Assembly (NCBI GenBank): GCA_902727985.1
Contig: CACVAY010000013.1
Span: 1-39,717 of the forward strand
Source of the DNA: an uncultured Thiotrichaceae bacterium
GTDB taxonomy: Bacteria; Pseudomonadota; Gammaproteobacteria; Thiotrichales; Thiotrichaceae
Direction of reading: 5' to 3'
Length of the DNA: 39,717 nt
How positions within the stretch are numbered: position 1 is the stretch's first letter; every line of letters begins with the position of its first letter. Below are positions 26,501 through 38,384 of this stretch, piece after piece. The position numbers were made by a program, and so were the translations under genes. Below the pieces are notes generated by a model, which saw nothing but the letters and a program-made list of their open reading frames with translations, searched no databases and had not been told where the DNA came from.

Positions 26501-29500
26501 CGTTTTGAGATCACTAGCCGTGATCGCTTTGCTGATGTCGAAAATACCGTTAAAAACTGCACCGGACGTCTCTTGGGTGAAACAGCGATTGACGCTGACA
26601 TTCCACTCAAACTTAATCATACAGACAGCAAAAACATCAACTCTCAACAACATTACGCACTCACCGAACAAGTGGGCTTGCACTACGGCGAAGGTTTTCA
26701 ATGCGTAGACCAATGCTGGGTTGGCCCAACAGAAGCCATTTCTGAATTAGTCATCAATCGCCAGATTGCCGATGATTATGCAGCCTACCACCTGCATCCG
26801 GCGATGCTTGATAGTGGCTTCCAAATACTGGTCGATATTCTAGCTGAGAATATTCAAGACAGTAACCATAGCGCCATGATTCCCGTGCAAATTGGTAAAT
26901 TAACCTGCTTTGCTGATACACGGGATACCCATTACCTCAAAGCACAGATCACCCGTCAGAGCCCACATAGCTTGCTGGCAGACTTTCATCTCTACGATAA
27001 AAACAGCAACCATATAGCAACACTTCAAGACTGCCGTTTCCGTATCATCCAATTTCACCAGACACAGCATCTACCTGATTGCTATCAACATGTCAGCGTG
27101 ATTCAAGCGCCCAAACCTGAAGTAAATTCAAGGCTCTCCATTAGCCCTGAAGACATTGCAAACACACTACAGAAACGCTTCCCATCCTCCGAAGATAGAG
27201 TGGCACACTTTCACTACATTCAACCACTCTTCGATGCTCTGGTAGCACTCTATGCCTGGGAGGCCTTGCGCTCCTTTGAATCTTGTCAACAGTCATTTAG
27301 TCTCGCAGAATTCATCGACAACGAAACCATTGACACAGCATTCACTCCATTCATCCAACGACTATTAGACATACTGGAAGATGATGAACTTGCCAGCAGA
27401 AATGATGAACATTGGACGCTTGCCTGCGAAACTGATTACCCACCCGCAAATGACTTATGGTTATCGCTGCTTAATGAACACCCGCAATACATTGCAGAGC
27501 TGACATTACTGGCTCGTTGTGGAAAACATATTCCTGAGGTTTTAATTAATAAAGTGCCTGCTGATACACTTATCAGCCCAAGTAAAAGTAGTACCCAAGA
27601 GCATTGGCAGAATGCATCACCGAGCCATCAATCCATGCAGAAAATGCTCTTGGCGGCTTTTACAGAAATCATCGAAGAGGCTCCTTCGAAATATCTTATT
27701 AGGGTCTTGCAAATAGGTGCAACACCTTTAACAGCAACACTCATCAATACCTTAGAAACGGATCAATTCCAGTATGTCATTACGGATGAAGACCCTGCTC
27801 TCGTTGATGAACAAATCTCACACTTTAAACATTTGGAAAATGTAAGCTCCCTTCCCTTCGATTTACATCAGGAAGATAGTCAACTCAAAAAACAAGCGCA
27901 TTTCGATCTCATCATTGCGATACATCCACATCGTCAAACGCAAGCCTTTCATCAATTGCGTCAATGCCTTAAAGGACATGGAATCCTGCTTAGCCTTGAG
28001 GATTTGCCAACACGCTTTAGTGATATCACCGCTGGCTTACACCCTGAATGGTGGGAGAATTCGATAGATATTACTCATCCACTCTCAGAACTCATGTCCA
28101 GACAGGAATGGCGACATACGCTTGAAACAAATGCCTTCAAGGATATAAGCCTCATTGCAGAGCAGGATGATATTGCTGAACAAGGCTCTCTTCTCTGTAT
28201 TGCCTCTCGAGCGGCAAAAAATGAAGAAACACGTGAAACGACCATTACGCGTAAAAACTGGATTCTTGTTACCGATATCCCCAATACCAATAAGTTTGCA
28301 CAACAGCTCAGCGAGCAACTGGGTAACAATCAGCAAAGCATTCAACTTCTGAGTATTGGACAATTTTCTGAACAAACAGTTGTTTCGGATACCAAGATTC
28401 TCTTCCTTGCTGAAAATACGGCAAAGACACAGGCCTCCTCACATTGCCAACAATTGCTGACAGTCGCAAATCAATTGATGCACACGCAACACGCTACACA
28501 GCTAACCATTATTACGCAAGGCGCTTTCCACTCAGATATTCACAATGAACATAACCTAGATCCCGACATGGCAGCATTATGGGGCTTCGGCAGAGTACTT
28601 ATGAATGAACACCCTGAACTAGCCACACATCTCATCGATCTGTGTCAGGAAGATGGTTTACAAGCAGCAGCGGAACGCTTAGTAGATGAACTACTACGGG
28701 AAGATCTTGTTGAAAATGAGGTACTACTCTTACCTGAAAGCCGTCATGTACTTCGCTTGCGGAAAACTGATTTATCAGCAGATATAACAAGCGAAACAAC
28801 AGATCGCTATAAACTAAATTTCAGCAACCCTGGACAACTCAAGAACTTACAATGGCAAAGCCAAAATGTTCCACCACTTAACGCCGATGAAATAGAAATT
28901 ATCCCTAAAGCAGCGGGGCTTAATTTCCGTGATGTCATGTATGCCCTCGGCTTGCTGTCAGATGAGGCGGTCGAGAACGGCTTTGCAGGTGCTACTTTGG
29001 GCATGGAGCTATCCGGCACCATCGCCCGTGTCGGTGCTGATATTACTAACTATACTGTTGGTGATGAGGTTATTGGCTTTGCTCCTGCCTGCTTCAGTAG
29101 CCACGTTATTTGCCAAACAACCGCCATTGCCAAGAAACCTGAAGCGTGGTCTTTCTCCGCTGCTGCAACCATTCCTACCACCTTCTTTACCGTGTATTAC
29201 GCTCTCAACTATCTAGCCAAACTAGAGGCTGGCGAAAAGATTTTGATCCATGGTGCAGCAGGCGGCATCGGTATTGCCGCTATCCAATACGCCAAACACT
29301 GTGGTGCAGAAATCTACGCCACTGCGGGTACCGATGAGAAACGTGATTTCGTAAAAATGATCGGTGCAGATTATGTCTTTGATTCACGCAATGTAGACTT
29401 TGCAGATGACATTATGGCACTCACTGAAAATACGGGAGTGGATATAGTGCTAAATTCACTGGCGGGTGAAGCCATTAATCGTAACCTAAGCATCTTGAAG

Positions 29501-31057
29501 CCATTCGGACGTTTTCTGGAATTAGGCAAACGTGACTTCTATGAAAACAGCCGCATAGGCTTACGCCCATTCCGCAATAATATTTCCTACTTTGGGATTG
29601 ATGCTGATCAATTGCTCATCGAAAAGCCCCAGCTTGCCCAACGCCTGTTTCTGGAAATGATGAGCTTGTTTAAGGAAGAAATACTGCACCCACTGCCTTT
29701 TAGAGAGTTCACGCCAAGCCACATTGAAGAGGCTTTCCGCTACATGCAGCAATCACAGCAAATTGGTAAAATCATTATCAATTTTGAGCATGAGAAGCAT
29801 GTTGTGCCTGCAAAGAAACCACAGGAACAACTGCAATGTGATCCATCAGCGAGCTATCTCATAACAGGAGGACTATCGGGCTTCGGTCTGAAAACGGCGA
29901 CTTGGCTCGTTGAGAAAGGCGCTCAACACCTAATATTGGTGAGTAGAAGCGGAAAAGCATCACCAGCAGAAAATGAAATTCTCTTAAAACTGCGTCGCCA
30001 AGGTATTGAAATTACGCAAACCGCTTGCGATGTTACTAACTTTCAAGCACTGCAAGGCGTCATTAATGATATTCCAAAGAACACAGCTCTCAAGGGAATT
30101 ATCCATGCCGCGATGGTACTAGATGATGCACTGATCCAAAAACTGAATGCAGATAAGATTCAGCATGTTATACAGCCCAAACTTAGTGGCGCATGGAATC
30201 TCCATGAGTTAAGCAAGCATCAGACATTAGACTTCTTTGTCGTTTACTCCTCAGTCACGACTTCAGTAGGCAACCCCGGACAAGCCAATTACGTAGCCGC
30301 CAACTATGCCCTTGAATCTTTGTGTCACTGGCGTCGACAACAACAACTCCCAGCCAGTTACGTTGCATGGGGAGCCATTGATGACGTGGGGTATTTGACC
30401 AAACACTCAGCAACCAAGGAAGTCCTACAACAGCGTTTAGGTGGTAAGGCACTACAGTCAGATCAAGCGCTTATGCGTCTGGAACACTTACTTCTCAACA
30501 ACATCACGGGAGCAACCATCATAGACCTTGAATGGCAAGCCATTCAGCGTGTCATGCCAAATGCTCAAGCACCGCGCTTCTATTCACTTGGACAAAATAC
30601 AAATACTCGTAATGATCAATCTAGCATTGACCTTAAAGCATTAAGCGCATCACTTTCTCAAGAAGAAATCATCCCCATAGTGGTTGAGCATGTGAGTGAT
30701 GAAATCGTACATATCCTTCGCCTTTCCAAGGAAGCCATTGATACACAGCGTTCTGTTTTTGATTTAGGCATGGATTCCCTAATGGGTATGGAGTTGGTAT
30801 TAGCCATCGAAGAACGGTTTGGTGTAAAACTTCCCGTTATGGCACTCACTGAAGGAGCCAGTATTCAACGCATTGCCGAACGTATCCTCGAACATGCTAA
30901 TAGAGACGATGTCCCCTCACAAAACCCAGAAGCAGAAAGCATTTCAATCGCAGCAGCGCGACACGGGCACACTCTTGATGATTCACAAAAACAAGCATTG
31001 TCAGAAGCCATCACCGATAGCAACAATCTAAAAAACCAACATGTCGAAAACCAATAA
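23564..31057 (+). CDS. Highly reducing type I polyketide synthase (KS-AT-DH-pseudoMT-ER-KR-ACP)
   Basis: A 2497-residue single-module megasynthase. KS (1-425) has C177 (DTACSSS), H312 (EAHGTGT) and H350 (NVGHLE). AT (about 525-840) has S620 in GHSVGE and YAFHSH (H725), which suggests malonyl-CoA. DH (885-1165) has H922 in LADHVVDGAEVLPG and D1083 in LDSGFQ. Residues 1370-1540 resemble a C-methyltransferase whose SAM loop reads LQIGATPL instead of a Gly-rich motif, so it is probably dead. A structural pseudo-KR follows (1560-1740). ER (about 1760-2080) has IHGAAGGIGIAAIQ. KR (2095-2280) has TGGLSGFG and Y2243 in GQANYVAANYA. ACP has S2405 in LGMDSL. There is no thioesterase. The full reductive set suggests iterative synthesis of a saturated chain, released by the overlapping oxoamine synthase. 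Confidence 0.95.
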   Translation: MSKFPEKIAIIGMSCRFPGQANSPEAYWDILQSEQDVVTEIPADRWGTEFYQHPDKKEAGRSYTFAAGVLDDIDQFDAAFFGISPREAAQIDPQQRLLLELTWESFENANLPPEKMAGSDCAVYVGIASTDYVHRRIDDLSSIDSFSMTGNTASIASNRLSYTFDLRGPSVSVDTACSSSLVAVNQACQSIWSGEASCAVAGGVNLLLHPFGFVGFSKASMLSPDGRCKAFDESGNGYVRSEGAAVVILKPLSQAEKDGDVIHAVIRGSSVNCDGHTQGITVPSTHGQADLLRKVYNKAGVNPDELSYLEAHGTGTAVGDPLETAAIAEVLAQPRKRPLTIGSAKTNVGHLETASGMAGLFKIIMSVKNRTIARSLHFNTPNKRIDFAGLNLHVAQQTQSIQSETPLLMGVNSFGFGGANAHVIIEEYTTQPAKLSTATNIPPLLLSANGLPALRELADSYIHLIRDTPDRYYDIAYTSFFKRQRLQKTLCLHGETTAEIIQQLADFSNESGTTPHIHEAEKQTDAKLTLVFSGNGCQWQGMGQALLQNSPYFKTTIKEINSLLRPYSDIDLFEEFAKETSKSSLADTAIAQPLLFALQVGIVRLLQRQGMHISAVIGHSVGEVAAAWAAGCLTLKQAVDVIYHRSHAQAKTQGSGKMAAISLDVKTLGEYLDTLSLTHDIEIAGINGPNSLTASGTAIAIDTLCNYLTSKNIQHKRLDLDYAFHSHLMDPVKALVLESLNDLTPKISEITFISTVTGQAASGISLDNQYWWDNIREPVRFYEGMQTLLASGHQHFIEIGAHPILRSYINECARDTHQHITISPGLSRENPQLSAIHDAADAAMLAGCAWDLSTAFPETGNDIRLPNYPWQRERFWYPLTAEGYNLVNRSREHPLLGHQISQHPLIWENTLDSKIYPYLADHVVDGAEVLPGSAYVEMAITASQHLISDNKLAIENIEIHAPILLDQSKHVQFILEDDGRFEITSRDRFADVENTVKNCTGRLLGETAIDADIPLKLNHTDSKNINSQQHYALTEQVGLHYGEGFQCVDQCWVGPTEAISELVINRQIADDYAAYHLHPAMLDSGFQILVDILAENIQDSNHSAMIPVQIGKLTCFADTRDTHYLKAQITRQSPHSLLADFHLYDKNSNHIATLQDCRFRIIQFHQTQHLPDCYQHVSVIQAPKPEVNSRLSISPEDIANTLQKRFPSSEDRVAHFHYIQPLFDALVALYAWEALRSFESCQQSFSLAEFIDNETIDTAFTPFIQRLLDILEDDELASRNDEHWTLACETDYPPANDLWLSLLNEHPQYIAELTLLARCGKHIPEVLINKVPADTLISPSKSSTQEHWQNASPSHQSMQKMLLAAFTEIIEEAPSKYLIRVLQIGATPLTATLINTLETDQFQYVITDEDPALVDEQISHFKHLENVSSLPFDLHQEDSQLKKQAHFDLIIAIHPHRQTQAFHQLRQCLKGHGILLSLEDLPTRFSDITAGLHPEWWENSIDITHPLSELMSRQEWRHTLETNAFKDISLIAEQDDIAEQGSLLCIASRAAKNEETRETTITRKNWILVTDIPNTNKFAQQLSEQLGNNQQSIQLLSIGQFSEQTVVSDTKILFLAENTAKTQASSHCQQLLTVANQLMHTQHATQLTIITQGAFHSDIHNEHNLDPDMAALWGFGRVLMNEHPELATHLIDLCQEDGLQAAAERLVDELLREDLVENEVLLLPESRHVLRLRKTDLSADITSETTDRYKLNFSNPGQLKNLQWQSQNVPPLNADEIEIIPKAAGLNFRDVMYALGLLSDEAVENGFAGATLGMELSGTIARVGADITNYTVGDEVIGFAPACFSSHVICQTTAIAKKPEAWSFSAAATIPTTFFTVYYALNYLAKLEAGEKILIHGAAGGIGIAAIQYAKHCGAEIYATAGTDEKRDFVKMIGADYVFDSRNVDFADDIMALTENTGVDIVLNSLAGEAINRNLSILKPFGRFLELGKRDFYENSRIGLRPFRNNISYFGIDADQLLIEKPQLAQRLFLEMMSLFKEEILHPLPFREFTPSHIEEAFRYMQQSQQIGKIIINFEHEKHVVPAKKPQEQLQCDPSASYLITGGLSGFGLKTATWLVEKGAQHLILVSRSGKASPAENEILLKLRRQGIEITQTACDVTNFQALQGVINDIPKNTALKGIIHAAMVLDDALIQKLNADKIQHVIQPKLSGAWNLHELSKHQTLDFFVVYSSVTTSVGNPGQANYVAANYALESLCHWRRQQQLPASYVAWGAIDDVGYLTKHSATKEVLQQRLGGKALQSDQALMRLEHLLLNNITGATIIDLEWQAIQRVMPNAQAPRFYSLGQNTNTRNDQSSIDLKALSASLSQEEIIPIVVEHVSDEIVHILRLSKEAIDTQRSVFDLGMDSLMGMELVLAIEERFGVKLPVMALTEGASIQRIAERILEHANRDDVPSQNPEAESISIAAARHGHTLDDSQKQALSEAITDSNNLKNQHVENQ

Positions 31058-32405
31058 CTCCTCACCTAAAAAACCACTTGCCAGCTTGAAAAGCACAGCA
31101 AAAGACAAGCTGGCACAGAAAATGCTAGAAAAACGTTTACAGCGCTTGCAAAAACCTAAGAATAAACCGCCACAACCCCGAAAAGCCGACAGCAACATTC
31201 CGGAAAAATGGTATCGCTTTGATAAATACCCCGGTTATGAACAAATCCAGATTATTGAAAAGGGTGGAGAACAACTCAACATTCCATCTCCTTTTTTCAA
31301 GACACATGAAGGAGTAGCCAGTAATACTACCCAGATAAGTGGCATGACTTATGTCAACTTTGCCAGTTATAATTATCTGGACTTATGCGGACATCCTAAA
31401 GTCAACCAAGCCGCACAAGACGCGATAAGTCAGTATGGAACCTCAGCCTCGGCAAGCCGGGCTGTCGCAGGTGAACGCCCGATTCAAGGAGCACTCGAAT
31501 GCAAACTCGCAAATCTCTACGGAACAGAAGACGCCATCGTATTTGTCAGCGGACACGCAACCAACGTCACAACTATCGGATACTTATTCGAACCAAACGA
31601 TCTCATCCTGCATGATGCTTTAATCCATAATAGCGCCCTACAAGGCATTCTGTTGTCTGGCGCTAAACGCATTCCTTTCGAACACAACGACTGGCAACAT
31701 CTAGATAGCTTGTTGCAAGAGCATCGGCATGATTTCGAACGTGTGCTCATCATCATTGAAGGCATTTACAGCATGGATGGTGATTACCCGGATCTGCCGG
31801 AATTTATCCGTATCAAGCACCAGCATAAAGCCTTTCTCATGGTCGACGAAGCCCATTCACTCGGGGTTATGGGCAAAACAGGCAAAGGCTTACATGAGCA
31901 CTTTGATATCGACCCAACCGAAGTGGACATCTGGATGGGCACACTCAGCAAAACACTCGCAAGCTGCGGGGGGTATATCGCCGGTGAAAAAGCATTGATC
32001 AAACACCTCAAGTATTCTGCGCCAGGCTTCCTCTACAGTGTCGGCATCTCACCGCCAATAGCTGCTGCATCACTCGCAGCTCTGCAAATCATGTTAGATG
32101 AACCAGAACGTGTGCAACAACTGCATGCTCGTGGCAAACAATTCCTCACTCTCGCTAAACAGTATGGTATTGACACAGGAGATAGCTCAGGTTATTCGGT
32201 GATCCCAACCATTACAGGAAGCTCTGCTAACGCTGCTCGATTAGCCAATACCTGCTTTGAACAAGGCATCAATGTACAACCCATTTTCTATCCAGCCGTG
32301 GCAGAAGGAATGGCACGACTACGTTTCTTTATCTGCTCTTCACATACACCAAAACAAATCACCCAAACTGTCGAAATTCTCCATCAAGAAATATCAAAAC
32401 TCTGA
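31041..32405 (+). CDS. PLP-dependent alpha-oxoamine synthase, likely PKS chain-release enzyme
   Basis: A 454-residue fold-type I aminotransferase-family enzyme of the AONS/KBL/SPT group, which joins an acyl thioester to an amino acid with loss of CO2. K304 in GTLSKTLASCGG should form the PLP Schiff base. H196 in DALIHNSAL stacks on the cofactor, and VDEAHSLGVMG supplies the Asp and His contacts. Residues 1-60 form a basic, Lys/Pro/Gln-rich extension not found in BioF, which could dock to the PKS. The ATG lies inside the PKS gene (17-bp overlap), implying translational coupling and equal production. BioF, Kbl or CqsA functions are less likely given this overlap. Fumonisin-type and SxtA-type pathways show the same PKS/oxoamine-synthase logic. 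The amino acid used cannot be read from the sequence. Confidence 0.9.
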   Translation: MSKTNNSSPKKPLASLKSTAKDKLAQKMLEKRLQRLQKPKNKPPQPRKADSNIPEKWYRFDKYPGYEQIQIIEKGGEQLNIPSPFFKTHEGVASNTTQISGMTYVNFASYNYLDLCGHPKVNQAAQDAISQYGTSASASRAVAGERPIQGALECKLANLYGTEDAIVFVSGHATNVTTIGYLFEPNDLILHDALIHNSALQGILLSGAKRIPFEHNDWQHLDSLLQEHRHDFERVLIIIEGIYSMDGDYPDLPEFIRIKHQHKAFLMVDEAHSLGVMGKTGKGLHEHFDIDPTEVDIWMGTLSKTLASCGGYIAGEKALIKHLKYSAPGFLYSVGISPPIAAASLAALQIMLDEPERVQQLHARGKQFLTLAKQYGIDTGDSSGYSVIPTITGSSANAARLANTCFEQGINVQPIFYPAVAEGMARLRFFICSSHTPKQITQTVEILHQEISKL

Positions 32406-32592
32406 GAATATTTCTAGCAAATTTTTGACACAAATTTCTATTTTTATTACCTGCCAAAAGTCATATATATAGAACTTTATACAGCACACAACTAATTCCA
32501 TATGATGAGTAACGGCATACGATAATCAGTCGCTATGTATTCTACTCCTGTTACCATTTGATAGATATAAACTTTTTTAGAGTTCCGCATAG

Positions 32593-35051
<2,459 letters not shown>

Positions 35052-35842
35052 TAATCAACCTTACTATAAATGCCAAGTATATCGATTCGATATGGTGACT
35101 CGCTTTGCTTAATGCTGCTAGAGAAACTGACATACATACCTCAGTGCAAATAGAACTCCCCTCTGATGTTGATAATCTAAACACTGTCACTTCATCGGTA
35201 AAGCACGTTTGGTATGAAAGTAGAAACCATATGCCAAAACAATCAGTTCAAGGTGGCAGGGTAAACTCATGAACACTTATTGCCCAAATCTTTTTGATGG
35301 CTCACTATATATTCTGATCAATATCTAATATAGAACCGAAAATTTCACCTCGATTCATGCTTAAAAAACGATCTTTATGAGCATTAATTACTCTATATTG
35401 ATAGACATTATCTGCTTATAAAATATTCAAGCCTTTGCCTTGACTCAGGGTGGTGATCAGAAACACTTGTGCGAAAGCCCCTGTAACCAGTTTGTATCTT
35501 CAACATCAATACTAATTTCTCAGGTTTTCTTATCGTATAAAATACGATGAAGCTTCTATACTGATAACCACGCAAAGAGCGAGAAAGACATTATCTTATC
35601 TATTTTATAGATATAAGATGCTTTTCGTCAGATTTTCTTAATCAACGTCGTAAGAATGTGGTAAAAAAAAACTTATGGCTATATAATAAAAAGGGCTTAT
35701 GATCAGGCGTCCTAGTAACGAACACTTGGCTTAAATGGGCTATCCAATAGGGTTTTATTTTATCTCATATTTTTTATATGACAGCAAAACCTTGTTTAAG
35801 CTATTCCAATATTATATTTTTCAATTTCTCAGAGGCGGGGAT
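35052..35842. other. Long non-coding stretch before the glycosyltransferase
   Basis: About 790 bp, very AT-rich, without a credible gene. ATCGTAT/ATACGAT (35532-35548) is a perfect 7-bp hairpin. A longer bulged hairpin, ATCTTATCTAT / ATAGATATAAGAT, lies at about 35593-35629. These may be leader structures or relics of decayed genes. Confidence 0.45.
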
Positions 35843-37288
35843 ATGAGACCAATTATTTCTCATAAAAAAACGATTTATGCTTCGGCACTTTTATTAATTC
35901 TGCTGTTGAGCATCACATACCGTTTTTCGCTACTTGAAAACATTGCGACTCAAGACATAACCTCTGTGACAGAAAAAGACACAGTACGATATGAAAAACC
36001 TGCATTACATTTTCTAGAGCATGGAACCTTTGCGATAAACCCAACAGATATCCATACCACAACCATCCATGATCAACCTGGCTATGCGCTATTTATCGCG
36101 GCCAACTATTACCTATTTAAACAAGATAAACATCAGCTCCTAAAAGTACAAATCATAGTCAGTGCACTGTCGATCTTAATACTTTCGTTAGCGGCATTCT
36201 TGCTGTGGTCTTACAAAGCCTCCTTGTCCGCTGCAACGATTATGGCTCTAGATCCCCTACAGACCTTGTATTCTCATGTCATGCTAACTGAGACCTTACA
36301 GATTTTCTTTGTTTCACTCATTGTTCTTTTCGCTGTATTGATGCTTAAAAACAGCAACCGAAGTAAAAACCCCATATGGGCATTACTCTTTGGTCTTGCG
36401 ATCGCTTTAGCAACCTATGTTCATGCGGTTAATTACTATCTGGTACTACCCATCGTCATTGGGCTTATGCTATTTAGGAAGTATTTACAATGGGATATGA
36501 TGAAGCTGGTAAAAATCGTTGTTTTGATTCTATTACCAGTGGTTATTCTTCTAAGCGCATGGCAAATAAGGAATGGTCAACTTACAGGCGTATACCAATT
36601 CAGCGATAATTCTTCCACGACGCTTCTTCACTACAAAGCCTCTAGTGTCTACATGCAAAAAGATAATTTAAGTTTTGAGGAAGCTGTCGCAAGAACACGC
36701 CATGAAGTTGGCAACGATTTCATGTCGTTACAAGACAGATATGATGCAGAAAAAGAATTAGCCAAGGAAATTATCGGCAACAATCTAGGAGCTTTTCTAA
36801 CTCACTCATTAAAAGGTTATATTCCTTTGATGTTTGGAGTAGGTCTAGATAGTTATGCGATGCATTACGATCCTAAATATTATGCAAATCTGGCTTCTGG
36901 AGGATCCTTACAAACAAACCCTGTCATTCGATACATAGAAAACATGACTGGAAAGCAATTCTGGTATGTTGCTTTAGTCGGTTATGGTGCGCTGTTCCTG
37001 CTAGGGTGTTACGCATTAGCACTTATTGGTTTTACCCATGCATTCAAATACTCAGCAAAAGAATATCGGGTTATTCATTTATTGCTACTGGGTTTAGCGG
37101 CTTACTATCTTGTGTTAGCTACTGGACATATTGATGCCTATCATCGCCAACGTCTAACAAGCATGATTGTCATATTACTCTATGCATCTAATGGAGCATT
37201 ACTTGTGCTTCACCACCTGTATTACTTATTTCGCCAAAGAAAGGAACAGTCACGGTCTTTCAGATACAAACTGAACCATAGAAATTAA
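35843..37288 (+). CDS. GT-C-type integral membrane glycosyltransferase (PMT/ArnT-like)
   Basis: A 481-residue protein with about ten hydrophobic segments. After the first helix (about 10-28) a periplasmic loop carries D46 in TEKDTVRYEKPALHFLEHGTF, followed by HDQPGYALFIAANYYLF. An acidic residue in the first loop and a PGYxLF motif are hallmarks of GT39/ArnT-type enzymes, which move sugars from polyprenyl phosphate donors to lipid or protein acceptors in the periplasm. The ATG at 35843 follows AGAGGCGGGG; an upstream in-frame ATG at 35735 would add 36 residues without a ribosome site. There are no sugar-biosynthesis genes beside it, so the acceptor is unknown. Confidence 0.75.
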   Translation: MRPIISHKKTIYASALLLILLLSITYRFSLLENIATQDITSVTEKDTVRYEKPALHFLEHGTFAINPTDIHTTTIHDQPGYALFIAANYYLFKQDKHQLLKVQIIVSALSILILSLAAFLLWSYKASLSAATIMALDPLQTLYSHVMLTETLQIFFVSLIVLFAVLMLKNSNRSKNPIWALLFGLAIALATYVHAVNYYLVLPIVIGLMLFRKYLQWDMMKLVKIVVLILLPVVILLSAWQIRNGQLTGVYQFSDNSSTTLLHYKASSVYMQKDNLSFEEAVARTRHEVGNDFMSLQDRYDAEKELAKEIIGNNLGAFLTHSLKGYIPLMFGVGLDSYAMHYDPKYYANLASGGSLQTNPVIRYIENMTGKQFWYVALVGYGALFLLGCYALALIGFTHAFKYSAKEYRVIHLLLLGLAAYYLVLATGHIDAYHRQRLTSMIVILLYASNGALLVLHHLYYLFRQRKEQSRSFRYKLNHRN

Positions 37289-37290
37289 GC

Positions 37291-37749
37291 TCAGGCATTC
37301 TTTAACGCTTTTTGTAACAGCTGATCCAGATGATTTGAGAATATCTGCCGATCGGCTTTACTCAGTGGTGGTGGGCCACCACCTGCATCCATTCCGCTTG
37401 ACCGCAGCGTTTCCATAAAATCACGCATTGAAAGACGTGTGCGAATATTCTCAGTAGTCAACAGTTCACCTCGCGAGCTCAAAACCACCGCTCCCTTTTC
37501 AATAACGTCTGCTGCTAGAGGGATATCGCTGGTAATAACCACATCTTCTTTCCCAACTCGTTTCACAATTTCGTTATCTGCTACATCAAAACCACTGGAT
37601 ACCTGAATAAAGCGGATCGTATTTGATCGCGGAATATGCATCGTGTGATTAGCCACGAGAGTAACTTCTACTCCTGTGCGCTCTGAGGCGCGGAACAAAA
37701 TTTGTTTGATAACAACTGGACAAGCATCTGCATCTACCCAGATTTTCAT
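37291..37749 (-). CDS. YaiI/YqxD family protein (UPF0178)
   Basis: A 152-residue protein with the family signature [42 protein letters not shown], and [15 protein letters not shown]. The fold is PIN/NYN-like, with conserved aspartates suggesting a nuclease, but the biochemical role of the family is not established. It converges with the glycosyltransferase gene, the two stops being only a few bases apart. Confidence 0.9.
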   Translation of the reverse strand: MKIWVDADACPVVIKQILFRASERTGVEVTLVANHTMHIPRSNTIRFIQVSSGFDVADNEIVKRVGKEDVVITSDIPLAADVIEKGAVVLSSRGELLTTENIRTRLSMRDFMETLRSSGMDAGGGPPPLSKADRQIFSNHLDQLLQKALKNA

Positions 37750-37793
37750 AGACTTCTCTTTTGCATAAGGATAACGTTATTCACATTAAATAT

Positions 37794-38363
37794 TTATTGA
37801 ATACAAACCTCAGGTAATAAAGCTTGATCCCAATCTTCAAGCGTGATGTGTTTTTTGATTAATTTTGCTGGTTTTTTATCAACAACCGCCTTGCCCGTCA
37901 GTAAATTATAATCACAGCTATGGGAATTTTCAGGATCCAGCGTATCGTAGCTTTCATGGGTAAAACCCGATACTACGAACTCATCATCACGATAAGAAAT
38001 GGTGAGTTTTTGTATCCAGCGACCACGACCAATCGCCTGATTGCCAGCTTCCAGAATAATAGATTTCGTTTTGGGATGTTGCGTCAAACTCGGCACAGTC
38101 CCATACATAATGCCTGACCAGACAATACCTGAGTTATATACAACAAGCTTCATCTCTCCCGAGTCATCCGATAAATAAATATAAAGATCGACGTCCTCAT
38201 TACCTCGCACTAAAACAGCCTTATCTAATGCCCCATCATCATTAAAATCCTCCATAAGAAACCCCACTAGGTCCTCACCATGGATATGTGGCGGCATATT
38301 GGTTTTAGCTAAGGAAACATTGCTACTCAGGAAGGTCAATAATGTAATCAATAGTATTTTCAA
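37794..38363 (-). CDS. Exported protein of unknown function
   Basis: A 189-residue protein with a Sec signal peptide (MKILLITLLTFLSSNVSLA-K). The mature domain opens with GFLMEDFNDDGALDKAVLV, a calcium-loop-like or FG-GAP-like motif often seen at the start of small periplasmic beta-propeller-type repeats. It has two cysteines (HSCDYN and PEVCIQ) that could form a disulphide. No catalytic motif is seen. It lies 21 bp from the NTF2-like gene on the same strand and may be co-transcribed with it. Confidence 0.7.
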   Translation of the reverse strand: MKILLITLLTFLSSNVSLAKTNMPPHIHGEDLVGFLMEDFNDDGALDKAVLVRGNEDVDLYIYLSDDSGEMKLVVYNSGIVWSGIMYGTVPSLTQHPKTKSIILEAGNQAIGRGRWIQKLTISYRDDEFVVSGFTHESYDTLDPENSHSCDYNLLTGKAVVDKKPAKLIKKHITLEDWDQALLPEVCIQ

Positions 38364-38384
38364 AAAATAACTCCATTTATAGGA

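Noticed and set aside
23660-31065. Many antisense and alternative-frame ORFs over the PKS
   Set aside because: All overlap intact conserved PKS domains; none shows recognisable protein features.
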